Source: an uncultured Nesterenkonia sp.
GTDB taxonomy: Bacteria > Actinomycetota > Actinomycetes > Actinomycetales > Micrococcaceae
DNA length: 56,127 nt
Assembly: GCA_946222885.1 (NCBI GenBank)
Contig: CAMIAK010000014.1
Location: 1 to 56,127 of the forward strand
Direction: 5' to 3'
Position numbers and translations under genes: made by a program. Shown here piece after piece: positions 25,610-33,028 of this stretch. Under the pieces are notes generated by a model. That model saw only the letters and a list, made by a program, of their open reading frames with translations. It was not told the origin of the DNA and ran no database searches. Positions within the stretch are counted from its first letter, which is position 1; each line of letters starts with the position of its first letter.

Positions 25610-26782
25610 GTGGGGTCCGAGCTGCACTGCTACGTTCCATCAATGCGTTCGCGAGATCACCGGCTGGACGCCGCCAAGGGCGTCCTCATCTTCATGGTCG
25701 TCCTGGGGCACATCATGGCGGCCGTCTCCCCTTGGGACGACGACCTCCTGCGGGTCTTCCAGACCGTCGTCTACGCCTTCCACATGCCGGCCTTCGTCTT
25801 CCTGACCGGGATCACGGCGCGCTCCGGCCGGATCGCCCACCGTGTCGCCTTCCTGCTGATCCTGCTCTTCACCGCCCTGCCGCTGTACTACGGGTGGATG
25901 CACCTGCTGGGGCTGGGGCCCGACTTCGACTTCCTGGTCCCGTACTGGATCACCTGGTTCCTGCTGGCTCTGGTCTGGTGGACGCTCACCGTCCCGCTGA
26001 TCGGACGCTTCCCCCGGACGATGCTCGGCCTCTCGGTGCTGGCGGGGATCTTCGGCGGCATCATCCCGGAGTACGACTACGAGCTCTCGATCGCCCGGGC
26101 GCTGGCCTTCTGGCCCTTCTTCGTGCTGGGCCGGGTGTACGGGGCCCGGATCCTGTCCTGGGCGGGGGACCGCGGCGGCCTTCAGAGGGCAGGGCTGCTG
26201 CTGGCCGCCGGCGTCCCCCTGACGGTCTTCTACCTCTATGACCTGGACAAGCTGTGGTTCTACGGCAGCCGCGGCTTCGCATGGCTGGAGACGGACCTCA
26301 CCGAGGGCGCCGCGCTGCGGGCCGCCGTCGCGCTGTCCGCGGTGCTCTGCACCCTGGCCCTGCTGTCCCTGGTGCCGAAGGGTCCCGGGATGTGGGCCGC
26401 TGCGGGCCGCCGCTCCCTGGCTGTGTACCTGTTGCACGGCTTCGCGGTCCGGCTGCTCAACCGGCCCCTGGACGACATCCTGGAGGTGGTCCCTTCCGCC
26501 GCCATGGTGGTGGTCTGCTTCCTGCTGGCCGCGGTGACGACCTGGGTCTTCTCCCACCGCGCCTGGGACGCCGGCATCAGACGCTACGGCGAGGGCGTCA
26601 TCCGGTGCGCCGTGCTGTCCTGGGCCTGGCTGAGCGCCGTGCTCAGCCGCAGCAGGCAGCCCCCGGACGCGGCACACGACGGCGTCCGCACAGGTCCTCA
26701 GGCGGACCACCAGGAGAGCGCGGACCATGTCGGCGCCGGGCCGGCCTCCCCGGAGAGGGAGCCTGCGTTCAGCGGCCGCTGA
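25610..26782 (+). CDS. Acyltransferase-3 family membrane protein
   Basis: A 390-residue integral membrane protein with about ten hydrophobic segments up to residue 335, then a hydrophilic tail (about 340-390). The N-terminal 'RDHRLDAAKGVLIFMVVLGHI' with its His and 'VYAFHMPAFVFLTGI' match the acyltransferase-3 (OafA/WecH) family, which O-acylates surface glycans or lipids; the specific acceptor is unknown. The start GTG 25610 is preceded by GGAGGA at 25595-25600; ATG 25643 is a weaker alternative. Its 3' end overlaps the converging DUF4031-HD gene by 14 bp. It lies inside what is otherwise a tad locus, consistent with insertion. Confidence 0.8.
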   Translation: MGSELHCYVPSMRSRDHRLDAAKGVLIFMVVLGHIMAAVSPWDDDLLRVFQTVVYAFHMPAFVFLTGITARSGRIAHRVAFLLILLFTALPLYYGWMHLLGLGPDFDFLVPYWITWFLLALVWWTLTVPLIGRFPRTMLGLSVLAGIFGGIIPEYDYELSIARALAFWPFFVLGRVYGARILSWAGDRGGLQRAGLLLAAGVPLTVFYLYDLDKLWFYGSRGFAWLETDLTEGAALRAAVALSAVLCTLALLSLVPKGPGMWAAAGRRSLAVYLLHGFAVRLLNRPLDDILEVVPSAAMVVVCFLLAAVTTWVFSHRAWDAGIRRYGEGVIRCAVLSWAWLSAVLSRSRQPPDAAHDGVRTGPQADHQESADHVGAGPASPEREPAFSGR

Positions 26783-27695
26783 GCTCCTGCAGCTCCTGCC
26801 TCAGGTTCCGCCTCGCCTGTTCCTCCCACAGCCGCTGCCCGGTGCGGGTGCGGTAGAGCTGCGGGGCGGAGAGCAGACCCTCCAGCACCTGGGCCCGTCC
26901 GGCGCGGAACCGGGGCTCCGGGACGTGGGCATAGTCGGCGCGGACCTGGCCGGCATAGCGGCGGTACAGCGCGGGCTCCCGGCCCAGGACCTCCAGATCC
27001 GCATCCACCAGCGCGCTGCCGGAGACATCGTCCCCCTCTGGGGCATGGGAGGAGGTCAGCCGGACCAGCCGCGCAGCCTCCTCCACCACGGCCGCGGGCA
27101 GCAGCCCGTCCAGATGCTCCTGCGCCAGCCGCGCCGAGGCCTCCTCGTCCTCACCGGCAGTCCCGGCGTAGACGGCGTCGTGATACCAGCCGGCCAGCGG
27201 AAGCGCCGGGTCCCGGGCGGGAGCGCACTCCCCATGGCGCTCCAGCAGCCGGAGGGTGCGCAGCACGGAGGCCAGATGCGGCAGGGCGTGATAGCTGCGG
27301 TGCGGCTCCGACCACCGGTCCAGCAGGTCGTCCCCCAGCTCCGCCCACCGCTGCGCTGCCGGCCCCTCCTCACCGAGCAGCCGGTGTCCCAGCCTCGCCC
27401 AGGAGCGGCTCAGATGCGGCCGGACCTTCGCACTGCGCTCGCGGGCCCTGACCCGCAGACCGGAGCGGGCGAGGATCCGAGCCAGCTCGCCGCCGCTGAC
27501 CGGGACCGCTCCGCGCTCCACCAGCGCGGACCAACGGAGTTCGGGGACGTCGTAGTGGTCCTGGTCGAAGGCCCGCTCACTGATCCCGGCCGCGGCGGCG
27601 AAGCGGTGGAGCTCCTCCAGCGAGGCGTCCGAGATGAGATGCGAGAAGACTGTGCCGTGCGCAGGCCAGAGCGGCGGATCGATGTAGAGGGTCAT
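26769..27695 (-). CDS. DUF4031 domain fused to an HD-superfamily metal-dependent domain
   Basis: A 308-residue protein. Residues 1-about 85 ('MTLYIDPPLWPAHGTVFSHL', then 'DHYDVPELRW') match DUF4031, a small domain of unknown function. From about residue 110 it is an HD-type all-helical domain: 'WSEPHRSYHALPHLASVLRT', 'LAGWYHDAVYAG' (HD pair) and 'RLVRLTSSHAP', as in 'predicted metal-dependent HD superfamily phosphohydrolase' proteins. Metal residues appear intact. The substrate is unknown. It converges with the acyltransferase gene (14-bp overlap) and is 9 bp downstream of the EamA gene. Confidence 0.8.
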   Translation of the reverse strand: MTLYIDPPLWPAHGTVFSHLISDASLEELHRFAAAAGISERAFDQDHYDVPELRWSALVERGAVPVSGGELARILARSGLRVRARERSAKVRPHLSRSWARLGHRLLGEEGPAAQRWAELGDDLLDRWSEPHRSYHALPHLASVLRTLRLLERHGECAPARDPALPLAGWYHDAVYAGTAGEDEEASARLAQEHLDGLLPAAVVEEAARLVRLTSSHAPEGDDVSGSALVDADLEVLGREPALYRRYAGQVRADYAHVPEPRFRAGRAQVLEGLLSAPQLYRTRTGQRLWEEQARRNLRQELQELSGR

Positions 27696-27704
27696 CGCCC
27701 TCGA

Positions 27705-28676
27705 TCATAAGGCGGCAGGCGTCTCAGAGCTTCTGCGGCCCGGCCGGCGCCGCTGGGGCCGGCGCAGCTGTGCCACGGCCACCCCGGCCAGACAGATCGC
27801 CCCGCCCAGGATGGCCAGCGGCGGCGGGATCTCCTGCAGGGTCAGCGCCGACATCACCACGACGACGGCGGGCACGGCCAGCGTCGCCGAGGCCACCCGG
27901 CCGGTGGGGAAGTGGTTCATCGCGTAGCCCCAGAACCAGAAGCCCAGGGCCGAGGGGCCGATCCCCATGTAGACCGCTCCCAGGACGGTGCCGGCGCCGA
28001 CCTCGCCGAGCTCCGCCGCGGTCTGCCCCAGGAAGGGAAGCAGCGCCAGGACGCCTGAGACGCAGCCCAGCCAGGTGGCCGTCAGCGGGTCCACGTCGCG
28101 CAGCGCGAGCTTCTGGACCATCATTCCCGCGGCATAGAGGACGGCCGCGGCGAAGGCGATGAGCAGACCGGCCATCGCCAGCTGGCCGGTGCTCCCGGCC
28201 GCGGTGATGAACCCGATGCCGGAGAGCGAGATCAGCATCCCCAGGAAGAGCCTGCGGGAGAAGGACTCCTTGAAGAGGAGCACCGCCCCCACTCCCACCA
28301 TGAGCGGGGCCAGGTTGACCACCATGGCCACGGTGCCGGCGTCGAGGAAATGGCCTGCCCAGTTGAAGACCAGGGTGTAGACGGCGAACCAGATGACCCC
28401 GAAGGCCACGGTCAGGGCCAGACCGCGCCCCCTCGGGAGGCGGGGGCGGCCGCGCCGGACCCACAGCACCAGCAGGGTCAGCGTGAGGGACCCGGCCAGC
28501 AGCCGCAGCAGCGCCAGGGGGCCCGGGGAGATGTCCGGGGCGGACCAGCGCATGATGACGAAGGTGGAGGCCCACATCAGCACCGTCACCACGATGGCGA
28601 GCACCGGGAGCAGGGGAGCAGCGGCCGGCGGCCGTTCCTGGGACTGTGCCGGAGCGCCGGCCTCTGAGGGGGTCAC
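27705..28676 (-). CDS. EamA/DMT-family transporter
   Basis: A 323-residue membrane protein with ten predicted helices in two EamA repeats (about 25-155 and 165-300). Motifs include 'LLRLLAGSLTLTLLVLWVRR' after helix 2 and 'ALGFWFWGYAMNHFPTGRVA' in the second repeat. Family members export amino acids, nucleotides or metabolites; the substrate here cannot be told. The N-terminus is an Ala/Pro-rich cytoplasmic stretch and the C-terminus is Arg-rich. It sits between the TadG-like gene (28-bp gap) and the DUF4031-HD gene (9-bp gap) on the same strand, so all may be cotranscribed. Confidence 0.85.
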   Translation of the reverse strand: MTPSEAGAPAQSQERPPAAAPLLPVLAIVVTVLMWASTFVIMRWSAPDISPGPLALLRLLAGSLTLTLLVLWVRRGRPRLPRGRGLALTVAFGVIWFAVYTLVFNWAGHFLDAGTVAMVVNLAPLMVGVGAVLLFKESFSRRLFLGMLISLSGIGFITAAGSTGQLAMAGLLIAFAAAVLYAAGMMVQKLALRDVDPLTATWLGCVSGVLALLPFLGQTAAELGEVGAGTVLGAVYMGIGPSALGFWFWGYAMNHFPTGRVASATLAVPAVVVVMSALTLQEIPPPLAILGGAICLAGVAVAQLRRPQRRRPGRRSSETPAAL

Positions 28677-28704
28677 ACGGGGTCCAACCGCGGCAGGTCC
28701 CCGC

Positions 28705-29133
28705 TCATTCCAGCGCCTCGGGCGGGCCGGCGCGGGAGGTCCCGGAGGCCGGGATCTCCGGCAGCGGCAGCCAGGAGGGGTTCAGCGGAGTGACGTCCAG
28801 CAGGTCCTGGGAGACCTCCACGGTCACCTCGGTGCCGGACTCGCCGCCCACCGCGCAGGAGATCAGCGCGACGCCGTTGGCCGCAGCGACCTCCCCGGCC
28901 AGGGTGCAGGGATCCGCCGGGGTCAGGCCCCGGGCGGCGTCGGCGCCGGCCAGGGCAGCCAGGTCCGCCCCGCGGGCAGACTGGGCCGCGGCCACCGCCG
29001 ACGCGCTGAGCAGATGGATCAGGCCTGCGATGAGCAGCAGGGCGGCGACCGCTCCGAGCGCCAGCACAGTCCCCGAGCCGCGCTCGGAGCTGCCTCCCCG
29101 GACCGCAGAGGCCTCAGCCTCCGGCCCGTTCAC
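28705..29133 (-). CDS. TadG-like pilus-locus protein (Rv3654c type)
   Basis: A 142-residue protein. 'ERGSGTVLALGAVAALLLIAGLIHLLSASA' (about residues 17-46) is a class III-like signal/anchor with the Gly-Ser at the cytosolic edge, followed by 'ADLAALAGADA', typical of TadE/TadG-type minor pilins and of M. tuberculosis Rv3654c. It would be exported and anchored, with the C-terminal domain outside. The start overlaps the TadE stop by 4 bp. With TadE and the DUF4244 pilin it forms the pilin half of the tad locus. Confidence 0.75.
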   Translation of the reverse strand: MNGPEAEASAVRGGSSERGSGTVLALGAVAALLLIAGLIHLLSASAVAAAQSARGADLAALAGADAARGLTPADPCTLAGEVAAANGVALISCAVGGESGTEVTVEVSQDLLDVTPLNPSWLPLPEIPASGTSRAGPPEALE

Positions 29134-29522
29134 GGTGACTCCTCAGCGGCGGGCACATGTTCGACGCGCGCACTGGCCTCCGCCGTCTGGGTCACGCCGA
29201 GCTCCACCACACCGAGCAGCCGCACCGGCTGGGTGAGCGCCACCCGCGCGTAGGCCCCGTCCCGGGAGACCGCCGCGCTGACCTGTGTCCCGGCCACCCG
29301 TGCGGCGGTCTGCTCCGCCGTCGCGGAGTCCTCGCCGCGGGCGAGCTCCCGGGCCGCGGCCCGCGCACCCTCCTCCAAGGAGACCTGCGCGGCGCCGTAC
29401 ATCCCGAGGCTCAGCAGCAGGCCCACGATCAGCACGACGCCCGGCAGCGCCACGGCGAACTCGGTGCTCACAGAACCCTGCTCGCGGCTCCCGCCGCGGC
29501 GCAGCTCACTGTCCTCTCCCAT
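29130..29522 (-). CDS. TadE-like minor pilin
   Basis: A 130-residue protein. 'QGSVSTEFAVALPGVVLIVGLLLSLGMYGAAQVSLEEGARAAARELARG' (about 15-63) has the Gly-Ser...Glu arrangement of prepilin-like TadE proteins, with the conserved Glu at position +5 of the mature helix. Further on are 'AGTQVSAAVSRDG' and a C-terminal beta-rich region. It is probably cleaved by a prepilin peptidase and built into or beneath the pilus. No peptidase is in the window. It is 30 bp downstream of the DUF4244 gene and overlaps the TadG-like gene by 4 bp. Confidence 0.78.
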   Translation of the reverse strand: MGEDSELRRGGSREQGSVSTEFAVALPGVVLIVGLLLSLGMYGAAQVSLEEGARAAARELARGEDSATAEQTAARVAGTQVSAAVSRDGAYARVALTQPVRLLGVVELGVTQTAEASARVEHVPAAEESP

Positions 29523-29552
29523 GCCCGTCCTCCTGCTCTCCGGTGTCCCGGC

Positions 29553-29747
29553 TCAGTAGCTGAGTGCGTTCTCGACCAGCCCGGTGAGCAGGCTCTGGAC
29601 TCCCCCGGAGGACAGCACCGTCACCAGCAGGCCGGCGAAGCCGACCGCCGCCAGCATGACGATCCCGTACTCTGCGGTGGCCAGCCCGTCCTCCTCGGCG
29701 TGCAGCGCGGAGAGCCGCAGCCCGGCGCGCCCGGTTTCCTCATTCAT
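29553..29747 (-). CDS. Flp-like pilin, DUF4244 family
   Basis: A 64-residue protein. 'EEDGLATAEYGIVMLAAVGFAGLLVTVL' (about 19-46) is the Flp/DUF4244 pattern: a charged leader, the 'G(L)ATAEYGIV' processing and Glu-Tyr motif, then a hydrophobic helix. It is the likely major pilin. The start is ATG 29747, preceded by AAGGAG on the minus strand eight bases upstream; the GTG at 29756 overlaps that ribosome binding site and is rejected. It is the first gene of the pilin half of the tad locus. Confidence 0.82.
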   Translation of the reverse strand: MNEETGRAGLRLSALHAEEDGLATAEYGIVMLAAVGFAGLLVTVLSSGGVQSLLTGLVENALSY

Positions 29748-29954
29748 CGTGATCACTCCTTCTCAGTGGTGGGTCCCGCCCGCGTCCGCGGCCAGGACCT
29801 CCAGCATCGGACCGGAGGCGTCGTCCAGGGAGAAGAGGGCACAGTTCTGTGGGGCCGCGGGAGCGTCACACCGCCCTCAGACGGAGCTGTGCAGGAAATG
29901 CTCCGGGCAGGCACCCCGGTTCAGGACACGCCCCGGCGGAGACGGAGAGCAGAG
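29748..29954 (-). other. Intergenic region upstream of the pilin genes, with a possible gene remnant
   Basis: No complete gene is visible. On the minus strand a short open frame ends with a TGA just before the pilin ribosome binding site and reads ALFSLDDASGPMLEVLAADA near its end; it has a stop upstream and no convincing start. It could be the decayed 3' end of a gene once joined to the pilin operon, or chance coding in GC-rich DNA. The promoter of the pilin operon should lie here, but no clear -35/-10 pair stands out. Confidence 0.3.
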
Positions 29955-30020
29955 ACGGAGGAGGCCGCCCGCGGGTCTCCCCACGAGCGGCCTCCTCCGT
30001 GGCCGGCGCGCAGCGCCGGC
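29955..30020 (-). terminator. Double hairpin after metI
   Basis: ACGGAGGAGGCCGC (29955-29968) pairs perfectly with GCGGCCTCCTCCGT (29987-30000), 14 bp with an 18-nt loop. It is next to a second perfect hairpin GCCGGCGC/GCGCCGGC (30002-30009, 30013-30020). Both start 7 bp beyond the metI stop on the minus strand and would end the metQ-metN-metI transcript. No T-tract is present, as is common in actinobacteria. Confidence 0.8.
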
Positions 30021-30027
30021 GGAACTC

Positions 30028-30705
30028 TCAGCGGCGCATCACCTTGCGCGCCAGGATGTTGCCCAGGATCTGCAGCGCCTGGACCATCACGATGACGACG
30101 GCGACCGCCAGCCAGGTGATCTCATGGCGGAACCGCTGGTAGCCCTCGACGATCGCGAAGTTGCCCAGGCCGCCGCCGCCGACGACGCCGGCCAGGGCGG
30201 ACATGTCGATCAGCGCGATGATCACGAAGGTGTACCCCAGGATCAGCGGGCCGAAGGCCTCGGGCAGGATGATCGTCAGGATGATCCGCGGCTTCGAGGC
30301 GCCCATCGACCGGGCGGCCTCGATGACCCCCGGGTCGATGGAGACCAGGTTCTGCTCCACGATCCGCGCGATGGCGAAGGTGGAGGCCCAGACCATCGCA
30401 TGGATCACCGCCGTGTTGCCGATGCCGGTGCCGACCACTTCCAGGGCCATCGGCTGCAGCGCCGCGACCAGGATGATGAAGGGGATCGGGCGGATGGTGT
30501 TCACGATGAAGTTCACCGTGTTGAACACCGCCCGGTTGGCCAGCACATTGCCCTGCCGGGTGGTGTAGAGCAGCACGCCCAGCAGAAGCCCGACGCCGCC
30601 GCTGATGGCGAAGGTCACCGCGACCATGTAGATGGTCTCGTAGGTGGCCTCGATCAGCTCCGGGCCGTAGTAGTCCCAGTCGAGGTTGCGGTAGGAGTCG
30701 ATCAT
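30028..30705 (-). CDS. metI: Methionine ABC transporter permease
   Basis: A 225-residue inner-membrane permease with about five helices. 'EAARSMGASKPRIILTIILPEA' (about 133-154) is the cytoplasmic EAA loop that docks on the ATPase, and 'NTIRPIPFIILVAALQPM' is typical of MetI. It passes methionine across the membrane with MetN and MetQ. The start overlaps the metN stop by 4 bp (ATGA). It is the last gene of the operon metQ-metN-metI on the minus strand. The family length is 215-225. Confidence 0.93.
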   Translation of the reverse strand: MIDSYRNLDWDYYGPELIEATYETIYMVAVTFAISGGVGLLLGVLLYTTRQGNVLANRAVFNTVNFIVNTIRPIPFIILVAALQPMALEVVGTGIGNTAVIHAMVWASTFAIARIVEQNLVSIDPGVIEAARSMGASKPRIILTIILPEAFGPLILGYTFVIIALIDMSALAGVVGGGGLGNFAIVEGYQRFRHEITWLAVAVVIVMVQALQILGNILARKVMRR

Positions 30706-31757
30706 GAGGCCACCTCCTCGACGGGCCCGGTGGTCCTCAGCTCGCCCATGAAGCGCTCCACCGCGGCCTCATCCCCCTCCAGGGAGAGGGTCAGCAGGCC
30801 GAAGGAGGCGTTCTTGGTGGTGTTCATCCCGCCGTGGACGATCTGGAAGGAGACGCCGTGCTCGCCGGCGCGCCCCAGCACGGACCCGACGGCGGCGGAG
30901 TCCTTCAGCGAGACGGTCACCAGCCGGCCGCCGGTGCTGCGGCGGATGCGGCTGAGATCCTCCTCGGTGGGCCGGTCCTTCAGGGCCGATCCGATGAAGC
31001 CCATCTGGCCGTCCTCACGGGGGTTGGAGAAGATGTCGTAGACCCGGCCCTCTTCCACGATGCGGCCCTTGTCCATCACCGCCACGCGGTCGGCGATGGC
31101 CCGGATGACCTCCATCTCGTGGGTGATCGCCACGATGGTGATCCCGAGCTCCTCATTGGCCCGGCGCAGCAGGCGCAGGACCTCACCGGTGGTGGAGGGG
31201 TCCAGCGCCGAGGTGGACTCGTCGGCCAGCAGGATGTCCGGCTTGGCCGCCAGCGCCCGGGCGATGCCCACGCGCTGCTTCTGCCCGCCGGAGAGCTTCT
31301 CCGGGTACTGCTTGGCCTTGTCGGCCAGGCCCACGAACTCCAGGAGCTCGGCGACCCGGGCCTCCCGGTCGGGCTTCTTCCATCCGGCCACCTTCAGCGG
31401 GTAGGCCACGTTCCCGGCGACGTTGCGGGACTGGAAGAGGTTGAACTGCTGGAAGACCATCCCGATGCGCGAGCGCACCGAGGTCAGCTTCGACTCGGAG
31501 AGCGCCGAGACTTCGTGGCCCAGCACGTGCACGGCTCCCGAGGTCGGCTTCTCCAGGCCGTTGATCAGGCGGATCAGGGTGGACTTCCCCGCCCCGGAGA
31601 AGCCGATGACCCCGTAGACCTCACCGCGGCGGACGCTCAGCGAGACGTCGTCCACCGCGGTGACGGCCTGGTCGCCCTTGCCGAAGACCCGCGAGACGTT
31701 GCGGAACTCGATCAGCGGGCCGCCGGAGCCGGCGTCGGAAGAGGTCTCCGGGCTCAC
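30702..31757 (-). CDS. metN: Methionine ABC transporter ATPase
   Basis: A 351-residue ATPase. Walker A is 'VIGFSGAGKSTLIRLINGLE' (about 54-73), the signature LSGGQKQRVGIARALAAKP, Walker B 'DILLADESTSALDP' and the switch His in 'TIVAITHEMEVI'. After the ATPase core, residues about 270-345 form the NIL (ACT-like) domain that binds methionine and shuts the transporter in E. coli MetN, so transinhibition is likely here too. It overlaps metQ (upstream) and metI (downstream) by 4 bp each. Confidence 0.94.
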   Translation of the reverse strand: MSPETSSDAGSGGPLIEFRNVSRVFGKGDQAVTAVDDVSLSVRRGEVYGVIGFSGAGKSTLIRLINGLEKPTSGAVHVLGHEVSALSESKLTSVRSRIGMVFQQFNLFQSRNVAGNVAYPLKVAGWKKPDREARVAELLEFVGLADKAKQYPEKLSGGQKQRVGIARALAAKPDILLADESTSALDPSTTGEVLRLLRRANEELGITIVAITHEMEVIRAIADRVAVMDKGRIVEEGRVYDIFSNPREDGQMGFIGSALKDRPTEEDLSRIRRSTGGRLVTVSLKDSAAVGSVLGRAGEHGVSFQIVHGGMNTTKNASFGLLTLSLEGDEAAVERFMGELRTTGPVEEVAS

Positions 31758-32716
31758 TCGTCCTCGGCCTCTTCACCCTCGGCGTCGTCCTCGCCTTCCT
31801 CGTCGGTCTCCACGCCTTCGGCGTCGAGGGAGGCCTCATAGTCGGCCAGCAGCTCCTGGAGCTCCTCGGGGCTGAGGTCGTCCACCGGGACGGAGGTGTC
31901 GTTGGAACGCTCGGCCATGATCTCCAGGACGCGCTCGTCGTGGTAGATGGAGGCGATCTCCTGCAGAGCCTCGTTGTCGGCGTCCTCCTCGCGGGTGACG
32001 AAGATGTTCACGTAGGCCTGGGCCTCCGGATCCTCCGGGTCATCCTCGAAGATGCCGTCGTTCAGCGGGTCCAGCTCGGCGTCCTGGGCGAAGTTGTTGT
32101 TGATCACCGAGCCCTCCACCGACTCCAGGGCGTTGACCGTCTGGGAGGCGTCGACGGGGTTGACCGCCACGGTGGAGGCCTCCTCGTCGAGGTGGCGCGG
32201 TTCGGGCTGGGCGACGTCGTCGGCCAGCTCCACCAGGCCGGCGGCGGCGAGCACGTGGATCGCGCGGCCCTGGTTCACCGGGTCGTTGGGGATGGCGATC
32301 TCGTCGCCGTCCTGGAAGCCGTCCACCTCGTCGTACTCGTTGGAGTAGAGGGTCAGCGGGACGATCTCGGTGGGGGCGATGGGCTGGAGGTTGTCGCCGG
32401 TGCTGAGGTTGTGCTCGGCCAGGAAGGCGATGTGCTGGAACCAGTTCGCGTCCAGGTCTCCGCTGGCCAGCGCCGGATTGGGCTGGTTGTAGTCGGTGAA
32501 GTTGACCAGCTCGATCTCGTAGCCGTACTCCTCCTCGGCGATGCGGGCCAGCTCGCGGTGGGCCTCATGCTCGTTGGAGACGCCGATGCGGAACTCGGTC
32601 TGCTCCTCGTCGATCGGCTCCCCGCCGTTGCCGTCGCCGCCGCAGGCGGTCAGCGCGATGGCCAGGGTGGAGGCGGCGGCGATGCCGCGCAGGGCAGGGT
32701 TGATGCGGATGGACAT
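31754..32716 (-). CDS. metQ: Methionine-binding lipoprotein (NlpA/MetQ family)
   Basis: A 320-residue substrate-binding lipoprotein. The signal peptide is residues 1-about 23, ending in the lipobox LTAC (Cys24), after which the mature part begins GGDGNGGEP. The binding domain contains 'FTDYNQPNPALASGDLDANWFQH' and 'IAIPNDPVNQGRAIHVLAAAGLVEL', both typical of MetQ. The C-terminus is a strongly acidic tail of about 30 residues (TDEEGEDDAEGEEAEDE), beyond the family norm and compatible with a halotolerant host. The start ATG 32716 is preceded by GAGGAG on the minus strand with a 7-nt spacer; the longer frame to 32761 is rejected. Confidence 0.93.
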   Translation of the reverse strand: MSIRINPALRGIAAASTLAIALTACGGDGNGGEPIDEEQTEFRIGVSNEHEAHRELARIAEEEYGYEIELVNFTDYNQPNPALASGDLDANWFQHIAFLAEHNLSTGDNLQPIAPTEIVPLTLYSNEYDEVDGFQDGDEIAIPNDPVNQGRAIHVLAAAGLVELADDVAQPEPRHLDEEASTVAVNPVDASQTVNALESVEGSVINNNFAQDAELDPLNDGIFEDDPEDPEAQAYVNIFVTREEDADNEALQEIASIYHDERVLEIMAERSNDTSVPVDDLSPEELQELLADYEASLDAEGVETDEEGEDDAEGEEAEDE

Positions 32717-32751
32717 CGAATGACTCCTCGTCAGGATGAAGGTGCTCTTGT

Positions 32752-32793
32752 CCGGTGCCAACCAGCGATGAACATAGTGTCCGCCGGCACCGG
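32752..32793 (-). promoter_or_regulatory. Stem-loop in the metQ leader
   Basis: CCGGTGCC (32752-32759) pairs perfectly with GGCACCGG (32786-32793) around a 26-nt loop in the region upstream of metQ. The 312-bp gap 32717-33028 otherwise contains several GAAC/GTTC-bearing motifs (near 32769, 32821, 32844, 32931) and no gene I can support. The leader does not show the recognisable core of a SAM riboswitch. It could be a protein operator or an attenuator; this is unproven. Confidence 0.4.
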
Positions 32794-32954
32794 GCCGCTT
32801 CGTGATCCGGGACCACCCGTGAACATGGGGTTGGTGAGCGGCTGTGAACGGATCCTGAGAGCCCGTCCGGCGTGCCGTCCGAGCTCATAGCCGCTGCTCG
32901 TGAAGCAGGTGTTCAGGGTATCGGATGGATGAACAGTCCGTCATGTCGGAGTAA

Positions 32955-32983
32955 CAAAAGCCCTGCGGGCCGTTCGGGCCCAG
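32955..32983 (-). terminator. Terminator of the helicase gene
   Basis: On the minus strand a GC-rich hairpin (GGGCC 32967-32971 with GGCCC 32977-32981, 5-nt loop) is followed within a few bases by CTTTTGTT. This is one of the few hairpins in the window with a T-tract. It lies about 45 bp past the helicase stop and upstream of the metQ promoter region. Confidence 0.6.
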
Positions 32984-33028
32984 CGAGCCGGCCCCCTTCA
33001 GCCGCCCAGCCGCGGCGCACTCCGCTCA

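Noticed and set aside
29757..29954. Additional coding gene before the pilin operon
   Set aside because: A minus-strand open frame has coding-like composition but a stop upstream and no plausible start; I listed it only as a possible remnant.
32717..33028. SAM riboswitch upstream of metQ
   Set aside because: The genes suggest one, but I could not find the conserved SAM-I or SAM-IV cores; only a simple stem-loop and repeats are visible. A covariance search would decide.
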